This document shows, in pieces, positions 24,505 through 32,632 of a stretch of 64,000 bases of DNA. The position numbers and the translations under genes are program-made. Numbering within the stretch: the stretch's first letter is position 1; the number at the start of each line of letters is the position of its first letter. The DNA is taken from contig JACKPC010000006.1 of NCBI GenBank assembly GCA_024233835.1, positions 124,001 to 188,000 on the forward strand. The letters run 5' to 3'. Source of the DNA: Leptospiraceae bacterium (GTDB taxonomy: Bacteria > Spirochaetota > Leptospiria > Leptospirales > Leptospiraceae). The notes under the pieces are model-generated. The model saw only the letters and a list, made by a program, of their open reading frames with translations. It searched no databases and was not told the DNA's origin.

Positions 24505-25189
24505 ATATTTGTTCAATCAGGTATGGCCTTGTATACTCTCTTATAATTTCCAGAACAAATCTTCCCCAGCTTTTAGGATCATCCTGAGAAATGGAAACCT
24601 GCTTAATTTTGGGAAAATAGCCCTGGGGCTTCTGAATACTGTGATTTACCTCAAGAACCCTGAGATAACTATCTATCCTCTTCACTCTTACAAAATTAAT
24701 TAATTCATTTTGAATTCTTTCCCTGGGAATATACCCTATAATAATTAATTTGGGAAACAGGGCTTTTTTTAAATGCTGTATGAAATCGGTAAAACTATCT
24801 ACCCTATCAATGAATCCCTCATAGGCTCCTCCACCCAGATTCATAATCTGGGTAACAATATCCATGGTAAGAGAAACTCCTTCCATCGAAGCCATGTCTG
24901 ATATGATTACGATACCTTCATCCGGTTGAAAAGTTTTAAAAATAGTATCACCTTTAAAGTTTCTTCTGAGAAGTTTAGCGGCCGAGATATCGATTTCAGC
25001 TGCTTTCGGAATAACCATTTTTCCGGAGCTATCACGTATAGATTCCCTGGTGATAAGATAACGTTTTTTAGCAGCATTCTGGTTCATAATCCGAAAAGCC
25101 TTTACTTTTTCTTCTATTTCATCCAGGGTGCAAAAGCCGATTCGGAGTATGTTTTCGCGGTTTTTCCTGTTGAATTCTGATTCTTCCAT
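24503..25189 (-). CDS. Hypothetical protein
   Basis: 228 residues, soluble, no signal peptide. No family motif recognised. The sequence alternates hydrophobic beta strands and charged helices: KRYLITRESIRDSSGKMVIP, then EGIVIISDMASMEGVSLTMD, LFPKLIIIGYIPRERIQNEL. The middle glycine-rich turn MNLGGGAYEGFIDRV may be a binding loop. Start ATG 25189 has GAGAG a few bases upstream. It is convergent with the CNB-like protein and divergent from the DUF1285-like gene across 150 bp of AT-rich DNA. Confidence 0.7.
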   Translation of the reverse strand: MEESEFNRKNRENILRIGFCTLDEIEEKVKAFRIMNQNAAKKRYLITRESIRDSSGKMVIPKAAEIDISAAKLLRRNFKGDTIFKTFQPDEGIVIISDMASMEGVSLTMDIVTQIMNLGGGAYEGFIDRVDSFTDFIQHLKKALFPKLIIIGYIPRERIQNELINFVRVKRIDSYLRVLEVNHSIQKPQGYFPKIKQVSISQDDPKSWGRFVLEIIREYTRPYLIEQI

Positions 25190-25340
25190 TTGCTCTCTAC
25201 TTTCGAGAATTAATTCTAAGTATTGAATAGTAAAGCGTAAATCATTTCAAGAATAATTCATAAAAATAATTAAATTATTTACTAAAAACAAAATCTTTTT
25301 TTCTCTTTTCAAAAATTGAAGAATTCGAGTCTCTGGAATT

Positions 25341-25907
25341 ATGGATAATAAACCGGCTCCAAGACGCTTCAATAGTGAAATAATCATAAACGAAACCGGC
25401 AAATGGATCTTTCGTAATAATGAAATAAAGCAGGATAAAGTCCTGAATTTTTTTAAACAGAACATGCAGGAGGATGAAGAAGGCATTTATATCCTGAACC
25501 GGTATGGAAACTTCACAGAAATTGGCTATCTAACCTGTAAACATTATCCTTTTTATATACATAACTATGCAAATACCTCTCAGGGTTTGTATTTTGAAGC
25601 GGACAATGGTACTCAGTTTTCTTTGGATGAGCTGAACTTATTCCTGGATGAAAAAGGGGAATTATTTTGTCAGAAGAAAAAGGAAAAGTTTTTAAAGTAT
25701 AGATTCGATAGAAACACCTCTACGTTTTTGTCCGGATTTTTAGAAGAAAAGGGAGAGGAAATTGAGTTAAAATATAAAGAAAATGTTTATCCTATACAAA
25801 ATTTTCCATTTACGTTTGATGTAAAAGTTCCACAGGCCTATTCACAGAATCTGAAAGAAAATAGTCTCCCCGGGCTTTCAGGAGAAAACTCTTCAGATAG
25901 AAAGTAA
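25341..25907 (+). CDS. DUF1285-like protein
   Basis: 188 residues. The first 75 residues resemble DUF1285: EIIINETGKWIFRNNEIKQD, then VLNFFKQNMQEDEEGIYILN and FTEIGYLTCKHYPFYI, the pattern of a short domain with ligand-like beta turns (dG.W.y...I.r..l..fF...l). The C-terminal half is charged and less typical, ending in a Ser/Asn-rich tail. Function in the family is unknown. The last 15 bases overlap the convergent TPR gene. Assignment is by pattern only. Confidence 0.6.
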   Translation: MDNKPAPRRFNSEIIINETGKWIFRNNEIKQDKVLNFFKQNMQEDEEGIYILNRYGNFTEIGYLTCKHYPFYIHNYANTSQGLYFEADNGTQFSLDELNLFLDEKGELFCQKKKEKFLKYRFDRNTSTFLSGFLEEKGEEIELKYKENVYPIQNFPFTFDVKVPQAYSQNLKENSLPGLSGENSSDRK

Positions 25908-26342
25908 TTCTTCTCTTAACAATAGAGCGTCCCTGAAATCCGGTTCGAGAGTTAGGGCCCTGTGAATATACTGTAAAGAGCGTTCCGGTCGGTTCCAGAT
26001 TTTATACAAAATAGCGAGGTTGTATAAAGAGACGTGCCTTGCATCATTTTTCAAAGAAAGAACAGCTCGCTTCAACCAGTATACAGCTTCCTTTTCTTTG
26101 CCTTCCCGAAGGCATACTACTCCCAATTCATTACAGGCGTTTCCATCATCCGGATTTTTTTCGATGCACTTTATTAGAAAATGATAGGCAGATTCATAAT
26201 CCTTCTTCTGAACTTGAATCATACCCAGAAATAAAAAAGTTTCTGCCTCCTCTTCTATTTCGAGATTCTTCAGGAATAAAAACTCTGCTTGATCCAGTTT
26301 TCCCTGCAAAAATAAAGCTTTAGCTGATTTTAAAGAATTCAA
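25893..26342 (-). CDS. TPR-repeat protein
   Basis: 149 residues of tetratricopeptide repeats: about four repeats, for example AETFLFLGMIQVQKKDYESA, GNACNELGVVCLREGKEKEA, VSLYNLAILYKIWNRPERSL, with the usual W/L-G/Y-A-F-A-P spacing and a typical LxPDFxDA end. It is a likely protein-protein scaffold in the cytoplasm. The start is TTG 26342 with GTGAG just upstream. No signal peptide. Confidence 0.8.
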   Translation of the reverse strand: MNSLKSAKALFLQGKLDQAEFLFLKNLEIEEEAETFLFLGMIQVQKKDYESAYHFLIKCIEKNPDDGNACNELGVVCLREGKEKEAVYWLKRAVLSLKNDARHVSLYNLAILYKIWNRPERSLQYIHRALTLEPDFRDALLLREELLSI

Positions 26343-26541
26343 AACTCACTCTCGCCTTACTCTATTTTTCGGATAAAAGATATTATATCTTAATAGAAGT
26401 GAAAAACAGAGCTAAGTTTCAGAATGAAAAATATAAGATCTAAAAAAGCTCATAATACAAATAAATTTACTTTACATTTTTCATTCCAAGTTTTCTAATA
26501 TGCAAAGAGTAATCAGGAAATAGGCTAAAAGGTAAGGTATT

Positions 26542-26919
26542 ATGGAGTTAAAACTCAAAGTTCTGGAGGAAATACAGATTATCGAGGTTCATGGTAAATT
26601 TGACATAGAATGCGTTGAAGACTTCGAAAACTTATTTCAGTCCCAGCTTTCAAATAAAAAGAGTCCTTCTCTGGCAATTGACATGAATCATCTTGATTAT
26701 ATAGATTCTTCCGGAATAGGTTCTCTAATCAAATCTCTCAACGCTACCAAAAATGCGAAAGGTAATCTGATTCTTTTTGGTTTAAAACCAATGATTCATA
26801 ACGTCTTTAAATTAGCCAAGCTGGATTTGTTTTTCCAGATCATGAGCAATAAAGATTTTCAAGCGAAATATCATAGTGATGATGATTCCGACATTGATGA
26901 ACTTTTAAATAAGAATTAA
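26542..26919 (+). CDS. STAS-domain anti-anti-sigma factor
   Basis: 125 residues, a single STAS domain of the SpoIIAA/RsbV type. The motif DYIDSSGIGSLIKSL gives the phosphorylatable serine (Ser57). EVHGKFDIECVEDFEN and GNLILFGLKPMIHNVF complete the fold. A good Shine-Dalgarno sequence (AGGTAAGGT) precedes ATG 26542. It probably acts in a partner-switching pathway controlled by a kinase and by a SpoIIE-type phosphatase; one such phosphatase is encoded at 53544, but a link between the two is only a guess. The acidic C-terminal tail (DDDSDIDELL) is an addition to the domain. Confidence 0.88.
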   Translation: MELKLKVLEEIQIIEVHGKFDIECVEDFENLFQSQLSNKKSPSLAIDMNHLDYIDSSGIGSLIKSLNATKNAKGNLILFGLKPMIHNVFKLAKLDLFFQIMSNKDFQAKYHSDDDSDIDELLNKN

Positions 26920-26921
26920 AT

Positions 26922-27518
26922 TTAGGGTTTCATAAGCTTCTCTACATAACGGGCAAGAATGTCCGTTTCGAGATTTACTGTATAATCTTCCATCCAATTT
27001 TTTGCATTTGTCTTTTCTATAGTTTCCGGAATTAACACAAGTTCAAATTTGCTTTTCTCGCAGGATACAATTGTTAAAGAAATTCCATCCACTGCAATAC
27101 TGCCTCTTTCAATGAAATACCGGGCCAGCTCCTCCGAACATTCTATAATAAAACAATAAACCTTTCCCCCATCCCGAATTTCTTTTCTAATGACTTTACC
27201 AATCCCATCCACATGTCCCTGAACAATGTGACCTCCGAGACGCTGAGACGCTTTCACTGCTCGTTCTGTATTCACAAGATTATCAACACCCAGTTTTCCA
27301 AGGTTCGTCAGTTCCAGAGTCTTATAAGACGCATAAAAAGAGTATAGCTTTTCCTCCTGAATTTTTGTTACAGTCAGGCAAACTCCATTGATAGCAATGG
27401 AATCTCCGGGTTTGGAATCCATTTCCGGGAAGTTAATTTCCACAGTAAGAACTTTTCCTTCTCCCGTATCTTCAATCGTTCTTATTTTTCCGGTTGTTTC
27501 AATTATTCCTGTAAACAT
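26922..27518 (-). CDS. ribE: Riboflavin synthase alpha subunit
   Basis: 198 residues. It dismutates two 6,7-dimethyl-8-ribityllumazines to riboflavin. Two tandem lumazine-binding domains: MFTGIIETTGKI with SIAINGVCLTV, and QRLGGHIVQGHVDGIGKV with GSIAVDGISLTIV. The duplicated GHVDG and NGVCLT/DGISLT motifs are diagnostic. It is separated from ribD (30292) by a restriction-modification pair on the same strand. A small frame at 27503-27643 overlaps its start codon, and no FMN riboswitch is seen upstream. Converges on the STAS gene with two bases between stops. Confidence 0.95.
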   Translation of the reverse strand: MFTGIIETTGKIRTIEDTGEGKVLTVEINFPEMDSKPGDSIAINGVCLTVTKIQEEKLYSFYASYKTLELTNLGKLGVDNLVNTERAVKASQRLGGHIVQGHVDGIGKVIRKEIRDGGKVYCFIIECSEELARYFIERGSIAVDGISLTIVSCEKSKFELVLIPETIEKTNAKNWMEDYTVNLETDILARYVEKLMKP

Positions 27519-27643
27519 ACTGACCTCATATTGTATAGTATATCCTCGAACGTCCCGAGCGTCATGAGAATTTTCCGCAGCTTCATATCTTGGCGGAAAT
27601 TTTTCATACGCTCTTTTATGCGAAGAATTGCACTGTATTTCAT
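27503..27643 (-). CDS. Possible small ORF coupled to the restriction enzyme and ribE
   Basis: A 46-codon frame starts at ATG 27643, which overlaps the restriction enzyme stop as ATGA, and ends 16 bases inside ribE. It is basic and Met/Leu-rich (RIKERMKNFRQDMKLRKILM). The overlaps at both ends are typical of translational coupling, but no homolog is recognised. It could also be a remnant of a gene cut by the restriction-modification insertion. Confidence 0.35.
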   Translation of the reverse strand: MKYSAILRIKERMKNFRQDMKLRKILMTLGTFEDILYNMRSVCLQE

Positions 27644-28596
27644 TCTATATATGGACCTAAAAATCTTTCACCATTAAAATGGATGAGATGAGAAGGTGCA
27701 TCTGCAACCCAAACCTCAGTTTCCCATGCTATTTCAGTAAGATAACGCCCCATTATGGATCGGTTAGGAAAAGCTGTTACATATACAAGTCCAGCTTTTG
27801 ACTTTGAAAACAATTGAGTTAATTCTACATGCCGTTTACCATCAACCGGTCCATGACTGGTAACAGATTCAATTAAGAGCAGCCAGTTTCTTTTTTTGCA
27901 GTATAAAACTACATCTGGCATTTTTCCGTGAGAGTCAACGATTACGCCAAGTTTAGTTAATAATGACTTATTGAAATATCCCCACTTATCTCCTGTATCT
28001 CCCGCATATATTAAAATACCTCCAGGAACAAAGCGGGGAGCAAATTCCTCAATAATACTTCGAATTAATTCACTATGTTTTCCTGGACTAAGAGTAATTC
28101 TTTTTCCCTGAGCAATTTTAATAGCTATTTTACTTTGCTCACGCTCCTTTGCATATCGTTCAGCTAATGTTTCTTGCTTTGAAAGGTAAATTTTAAGGTT
28201 TGTTTTCCACTTTTTTGTTCTAAAAGATTTTAATAATACTAATACATTATCTTCAATCTGGTAAACTGCTTTAGGACTGTTTACTGGACGGCTCTGATTG
28301 TCAGGATTATAAAGAGCAATACCTGCATCGACAAATTGATGCATGCTTTGGCGACGGAATGTTTCCCGTGTATTCGGGGCATATTCTTTTTTATAATGCT
28401 CTTTCACCCAATCCATGATAGGAGTAATACCTATTAATGGATTTTCAGATTGATTCCACTTCTTGCCGGGGGTTAAATTCAATAAAGCTAATAAGCAAAG
28501 TGCAGATCGTTCATTCTGTTGTGCACGAGGCATTCCCAATAATTTTAGTATCTCTAAAGCATCGTCAATATATACTTGAGGACTATTGTGTTTCAT
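27640..28596 (-). CDS. BsuBI/PstI-family type II restriction endonuclease
   Basis: 318 residues from ATG 28596, which overlaps the methyltransferase stop (TAATG). A longer frame upstream lies inside the methyltransferase and is not needed. The N-terminal helical domain (about 1-150: EILKLLGMPRAQQNERSALC, FRRQSMHQFVDAGIALYNPD) and catalytic C-terminal domain (HSELIRSIIEEFAPRF, YAGDTGDKWGYF, KMPDVVLYCKKRNWLLLIES) match the family. PDVVLY...LLLIES is the metal-binding core and GPVDGKRHVEL follows it. Known members cut CTGCAG. Its partner is the adjacent methyltransferase. It lies inside a riboflavin gene cluster. Confidence 0.88.
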   Translation of the reverse strand: MKHNSPQVYIDDALEILKLLGMPRAQQNERSALCLLALLNLTPGKKWNQSENPLIGITPIMDWVKEHYKKEYAPNTRETFRRQSMHQFVDAGIALYNPDNQSRPVNSPKAVYQIEDNVLVLLKSFRTKKWKTNLKIYLSKQETLAERYAKEREQSKIAIKIAQGKRITLSPGKHSELIRSIIEEFAPRFVPGGILIYAGDTGDKWGYFNKSLLTKLGVIVDSHGKMPDVVLYCKKRNWLLLIESVTSHGPVDGKRHVELTQLFSKSKAGLVYVTAFPNRSIMGRYLTEIAWETEVWVADAPSHLIHFNGERFLGPYIE

Positions 28597-30101
28597 TATA
28601 GGATACTTCCTATTTTTCTGTCGATAATTTCTTGAGATATGTTTATTTGGGAAATAGCCCATTCCCCAAGTTTTACAAGAACATGTTTACTTGGATATGT
28701 AATTAATTTTAAGTCTGTTGCATTCACCTGAGTGTGACCACTAAATTGACGAAAATAATTATCAACTAAACTTGAATTGAGGTAAACAGCTAAGCCCCTT
28801 GCCATATTTTCAGTTAATGGCTTTTTATTATTATGAAAAACATTCAAGTGGTTCTCCAGACCAATTTTATCTGAATTTCCGAGTTTGTTTGGATCAACAA
28901 TATTTGCAACTATTCGGCGTTTCTCTTCTTTTGTTGAGAAGCGTCTTACTACAGTATAAAAACCATTTGGGTATAGCCATTTTTTTGTTTCAGAATTATT
29001 AATAATAGCATTTGGTTTTTTTCCATCTTCAATAGGCCAAATAAAGATATTATTTTTGAAATGGCAGGGATACAAAAGAGGAACAGTTCCTTCTCTGGGC
29101 ATTTGTATTAAATTATCTTTTATTCTATAATCTACTACTGGGCCAGTAGAAATATTTACTCCAATATCTGAAAGGGAATTATTAAATACATCTGGTAAGT
29201 TTGAAATATCTTTTTTTGAAGTTGGAATGTGAATGAAACGTTCCTTATCATATTTTTTTACTATATTTTGAAATGGATATGTAGAATTATTAATATCATT
29301 GAAAGAGTCATCTGTTGATATTGAAACCTCAACATCACTTTGAATTCCATTTTTTTGTAAAGCTAAGATAATATTTTCCTGTAAAACATTATCATCCTTA
29401 AAGGCTTTGCTTCTTGACTTAAATAAATGAATTTTCTTAATTGCGGTGTTATTTAAAATAAACTCTCTAAAAGGGCGATAATATGGACCATTGCAAAAAC
29501 TTCTAGGTATTATTGCAACTAAGTAACCTTTGTCTTCTAAAAGAAGAATAGACAATGCAATGAAAGCTGAATACATATTTACAGTTTCGATTCCCAGCAA
29601 TCTCAATAGCTTTCTATGACGAGATGAACTTGATATTTTTTTATATGGAGGATTAATTATACAATGGGTAAATGTTTTCACTCCTTCACTCCATAAACTT
29701 TCCTTGGATAGTAACATTGCCGATGCATTATTTATAAAATCTTCTTCAATGTTGCTCCAAGATAAAGAACAATTATTTAAGATAGCCTCTTCTTGATATT
29801 CTGAGAGATTTTTCTTTAAATATTTTATCATTATTGGATCAATTTCATAAGTTGTAAGGTCTATTTTCAAATTACCTTTCAACTTTATAAATTTATTAAT
29901 AAAAGAAATACTTAAACTTCCAATACCTGCTCCAGGATCCAATAACCTTATTTTATTATTTTCTATGGAAGGAAATAATGATGCCATAAAGGATGCAATA
30001 TTCGTGGAAGTCATAAATTGCCCTAATTCAATCCTTTGATTTTCATCGAGCTCATTATTGACTCGTGTTCGTAATTTATCAGTTTTCAAAAGGGCGTTCA
30101 T
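28596..30101 (-). CDS. Type II N6-adenine DNA methyltransferase (PstI/BsuBI-type partner)
   Basis: 501 residues. Motif I is LLDPGAGIGSLSISF (SAM binding), motif X region ELGQFMTSTNIASFMASLF precedes it, and motif IV is INPPYKKI (catalytic NPPY). This order (X-I-IV then target recognition) is that of gamma-class adenine methyltransferases. The C-terminal 250 residues would hold target recognition (for example GHTQVNATDLK near the end). It protects DNA against the endonuclease that follows with a one-base overlap. The region is more AT-rich than its neighbours and reads as an acquired unit. Confidence 0.9.
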   Translation of the reverse strand: MNALLKTDKLRTRVNNELDENQRIELGQFMTSTNIASFMASLFPSIENNKIRLLDPGAGIGSLSISFINKFIKLKGNLKIDLTTYEIDPIMIKYLKKNLSEYQEEAILNNCSLSWSNIEEDFINNASAMLLSKESLWSEGVKTFTHCIINPPYKKISSSSRHRKLLRLLGIETVNMYSAFIALSILLLEDKGYLVAIIPRSFCNGPYYRPFREFILNNTAIKKIHLFKSRSKAFKDDNVLQENIILALQKNGIQSDVEVSISTDDSFNDINNSTYPFQNIVKKYDKERFIHIPTSKKDISNLPDVFNNSLSDIGVNISTGPVVDYRIKDNLIQMPREGTVPLLYPCHFKNNIFIWPIEDGKKPNAIINNSETKKWLYPNGFYTVVRRFSTKEEKRRIVANIVDPNKLGNSDKIGLENHLNVFHNNKKPLTENMARGLAVYLNSSLVDNYFRQFSGHTQVNATDLKLITYPSKHVLVKLGEWAISQINISQEIIDRKIGSIL

Positions 30102-30291
30102 AAGATTATTATAATTTTTTCTTTTAATCTAAGTTAGTCAACAAGATATCTATCTGCTTTTATGTTCTATTTATAAAATAAAAAATTTGCATACTCCTAT
30201 TCCATCAATAAAGTTTGTGTAATTTTTAGCATAACTCTTCGTAAGCGAACTACCGATAGTTCAACCTGCTTACCTAAAAAAAAATGAAGAC
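30102..30291. other. Intergenic region with a dispersed palindromic repeat, copy 1
   Basis: 190 bp between the methyltransferase start and ribD end. The right part (30242-30285) holds TAAGCGAACTACCGATAGTT followed by CAACCTGCTTACC and an A run then ATGA. It belongs to the same repeat family as 45134 and 61799. The left part is AT-rich and should contain the restriction-modification promoter; no clear boxes were picked. Confidence 0.55.
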
Positions 30292-31548
30292 TCATATTGT
30301 ATAGATACTCCAGGTATCCTGCTTTAAAGTAATTGTATTTTTTCGAACTAATCCATGAAAAGGAATCACAGGTTTTAAACCCTGCTCAATTTCTTTTGCC
30401 TGAGATTGAATCTGAATAAACTCTCCTCTACCTTTGCAGGAAGCAAATAAACTGTAAAGAAAATTTCCACCCTCTAATAAAACTGTATTCCATTTCAATT
30501 TTATTCCAAGCTCATAGATAGTATTTTCTAACGTATCTTTTGAATATTCCCATAAGTCAAAGTTACTGAGAATTTGCATCCTTTCTTTTTGAGTCCGGGA
30601 TATATTAGAATCTTTTGGCAATATAAATATAGCTTTTTTTGAAGAATATAGAAAGTTTATATTTTCCTGCTTATTTAGAAGGGGTTCTATACATCTACTA
30701 TCTTTCGGCAAAAAAAAGACCCGATACGGCTGGTAATTTTCTTCTTCTCTTCTTTCTCGAGAATCCTTATTTTTCAAACAGGCCAGTAATTCCCGGTAAA
30801 ATATGTTTTGTTGCAGGTGACCCGTCGGTGGCTCGTGCTCTTCTCGAAAAAAACGCGGACTTACATCATCTATCTCATAAAAATCTGGTTTTCTATAATT
30901 AAGTCCCGGAATATCACAGGATACCGTTCCCGGCCCAACAAGCACCGCATCGACTTTGGAACGCAATAAAGAACTGAGAGCAAAAGATTCAGGTGAAGAA
31001 ATAGCTTCCTGCTTTTTGGGAAGAGAAACATAATATCCTTCTTTTGATACGGCAGCTTTAAAAAAACAATAGGGCTTTCCGGTTTCAATTCGAGAAAGAA
31101 AACCTTTGAGAAATGCAAGGGCTATTTGACGAATTTCATAAAGGCTTTCTGTATAAATTCCTTTCAGACTACATTCTTGCAAACCATCCCTCTTTCGAAC
31201 TTCAGGATTAGGATCACTTACGCCGTAGTATAAGGCAAGAGCTTCATTTTCTAAAACCAAATCAAGGCAGGGAGGAGTTCTTCCGGTATGAGAACAGGGT
31301 TCAAGAGTAACAAAAACTATGTGTCTGTTTTTCCAATCCCCCTTTAAGGATTTATAAGCCACTCTCTCCGCGTGATCTTTACCATCCTGCTGAGTATTCC
31401 CATAGGAAAGAATTTTGCCATCCGGGTCGGTTAGAACACAGGCTACGGGAGGATTGGGAGAAGAATACCCCATAGCCTCGAAAGAAAGAGAAGAGAGAAG
31501 ATTTAATACTTTTTGGTATCGTTGCTCCCCTATTCTCTCAAGATACAT
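30292..31548 (-). CDS. ribD: Riboflavin biosynthesis deaminase/reductase RibD
   Basis: 418 residues. The N-terminal zinc deaminase (about 1-150) has HAERVAYKSL (His-Ala-Glu) and PCSHTGRTPPC (Pro-Cys...Cys). It deaminates the pyrimidine intermediate, and the C-terminal domain should reduce the ribosyl chain. The reductase half is divergent: VDAVLVGPGTVSCDIPGLNY is recognisable as the NADPH-binding start and NTVLLEGGNFLYSLFA as the family's EGG motif, with a charged insert of about 80 residues between them. It starts four bases after secF and is likely part of the same transcript. Confidence 0.9.
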   Translation of the reverse strand: MYLERIGEQRYQKVLNLLSSLSFEAMGYSSPNPPVACVLTDPDGKILSYGNTQQDGKDHAERVAYKSLKGDWKNRHIVFVTLEPCSHTGRTPPCLDLVLENEALALYYGVSDPNPEVRKRDGLQECSLKGIYTESLYEIRQIALAFLKGFLSRIETGKPYCFFKAAVSKEGYYVSLPKKQEAISSPESFALSSLLRSKVDAVLVGPGTVSCDIPGLNYRKPDFYEIDDVSPRFFREEHEPPTGHLQQNIFYRELLACLKNKDSRERREEENYQPYRVFFLPKDSRCIEPLLNKQENINFLYSSKKAIFILPKDSNISRTQKERMQILSNFDLWEYSKDTLENTIYELGIKLKWNTVLLEGGNFLYSLFASCKGRGEFIQIQSQAKEIEQGLKPVIPFHGLVRKNTITLKQDTWSIYTI

Positions 31549-31552
31549 CTGC

Positions 31553-32632
31553 TTAAGTGCTGGCTTTCACTACCGGAGTTGCATTTTTACGTTTCTCCTG
31601 ATAGTTTGAATAAATTTCAACTACCGGGGCTGCTATAAAAATAGAAGAATAGGTTCCGATAAATATACCAAAAATAATTACATAAGCAAAATCTAATAAT
31701 TCACTGGCCTGACCGATAACCAGAGCTAAAACAGAAACTAAAGTTGCCATAGAAGTATTGATGGTTCTCGATAAAGTCTGGTTAATAGATATATTAATCA
31801 GGTGTGAAAAGGAATATTTGATTTTCTCTGAAGTATTCTCTCTTATCCTATCGAAAATTACAATGGTATCGTTAATGGAATAACCCATGATGGTTAAAAG
31901 AGCTGCAATGATCGGCACACTGGGTTTAATCTGGAAAGCACCAATAAAAGCCAGAGAAAGAATCAAATCATGAATCACTGCCAGAGAGGCACCTAAAGCA
32001 AATTTAAATTGGAAGCGAAAGCTCAAATAAAGAGTCATGATTACCACAGTCCAGACTAAAAGAGATATACCGGTTGAAGTTAACTCTCCCCCAACAATAG
32101 CCCCTACCTGGTCAGCGCTTAATATTTGCTCTTCTTCTAATTGAAAACCATGCTTAAGCATTATGATAAACTCATCTACATCAGCTCTGGGTTTCACAGG
32201 CTTTGGCTCCTCTTTTACTTCTATAGGCTTTTCTTGTTGAGGAGTTTTTGTTTTATCAACAGGAACCTTATCCTTATTCGCCGGCTCTTCTTTTTTCTCC
32301 GGTACTATAGCTTGAGAAACATTTTCCTTGTTATAATTACGAATCTTCTGAAGCGCGTCCAGACCTATATCAATTTGATAATTTATCCTGGATTTAGCCA
32401 AATCTTCGTTTAGTTGTATAACAAGAGCCTCGATACCCTGTTTCTTAAAAAAAACTTCTACTGATTCTTTTTTCGTTGAAGAAGGAAAATTTATAGTTGT
32501 TCTCAAACCCCCATCGAAATCAAGAGAGTGGGCAAAACCACCAAAAACAATAAATGTAACCAATAAAAAGACCAGGGCTAAAACCCCGGAAAAAATTAAA
32601 GATGCATATTTATATTTAGAAAAATCAAACAT
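31553..32632 (-). CDS. secF: Protein translocase subunit SecF
   Basis: 359 residues. Six membrane helices: the first at about 12-32, the others from about 188 on. SecF signature DFDGGLRTTINF follows helix 1 and GYSINDTIVIFDRIRE marks helix 4. With SecD it uses proton motive force to help protein export. A long Pro/Glu/Lys-rich insert (about residues 93-155) in the periplasmic loop is unusual for SecF. The start overlaps the secD end by eight bases. Confidence 0.94.
   Translation of the reverse strand: MFDFSKYKYASLIFSGVLALVFLLVTFIVFGGFAHSLDFDGGLRTTINFPSSTKKESVEVFFKKQGIEALVIQLNEDLAKSRINYQIDIGLDALQKIRNYNKENVSQAIVPEKKEEPANKDKVPVDKTKTPQQEKPIEVKEEPKPVKPRADVDEFIIMLKHGFQLEEEQILSADQVGAIVGGELTSTGISLLVWTVVIMTLYLSFRFQFKFALGASLAVIHDLILSLAFIGAFQIKPSVPIIAALLTIMGYSINDTIVIFDRIRENTSEKIKYSFSHLINISINQTLSRTINTSMATLVSVLALVIGQASELLDFAYVIIFGIFIGTYSSIFIAAPVVEIYSNYQEKRKNATPVVKAST

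Noticed and set aside
27519..27640. FMN riboswitch ahead of ribE
   Set aside because: None of the conserved FMN-element segments is present; the region is part of a small open frame.
28597..28662. Longer N-terminus of the restriction enzyme
   Set aside because: It lies wholly within the methyltransferase gene; ATG 28596 with the TAATG overlap is the standard arrangement.
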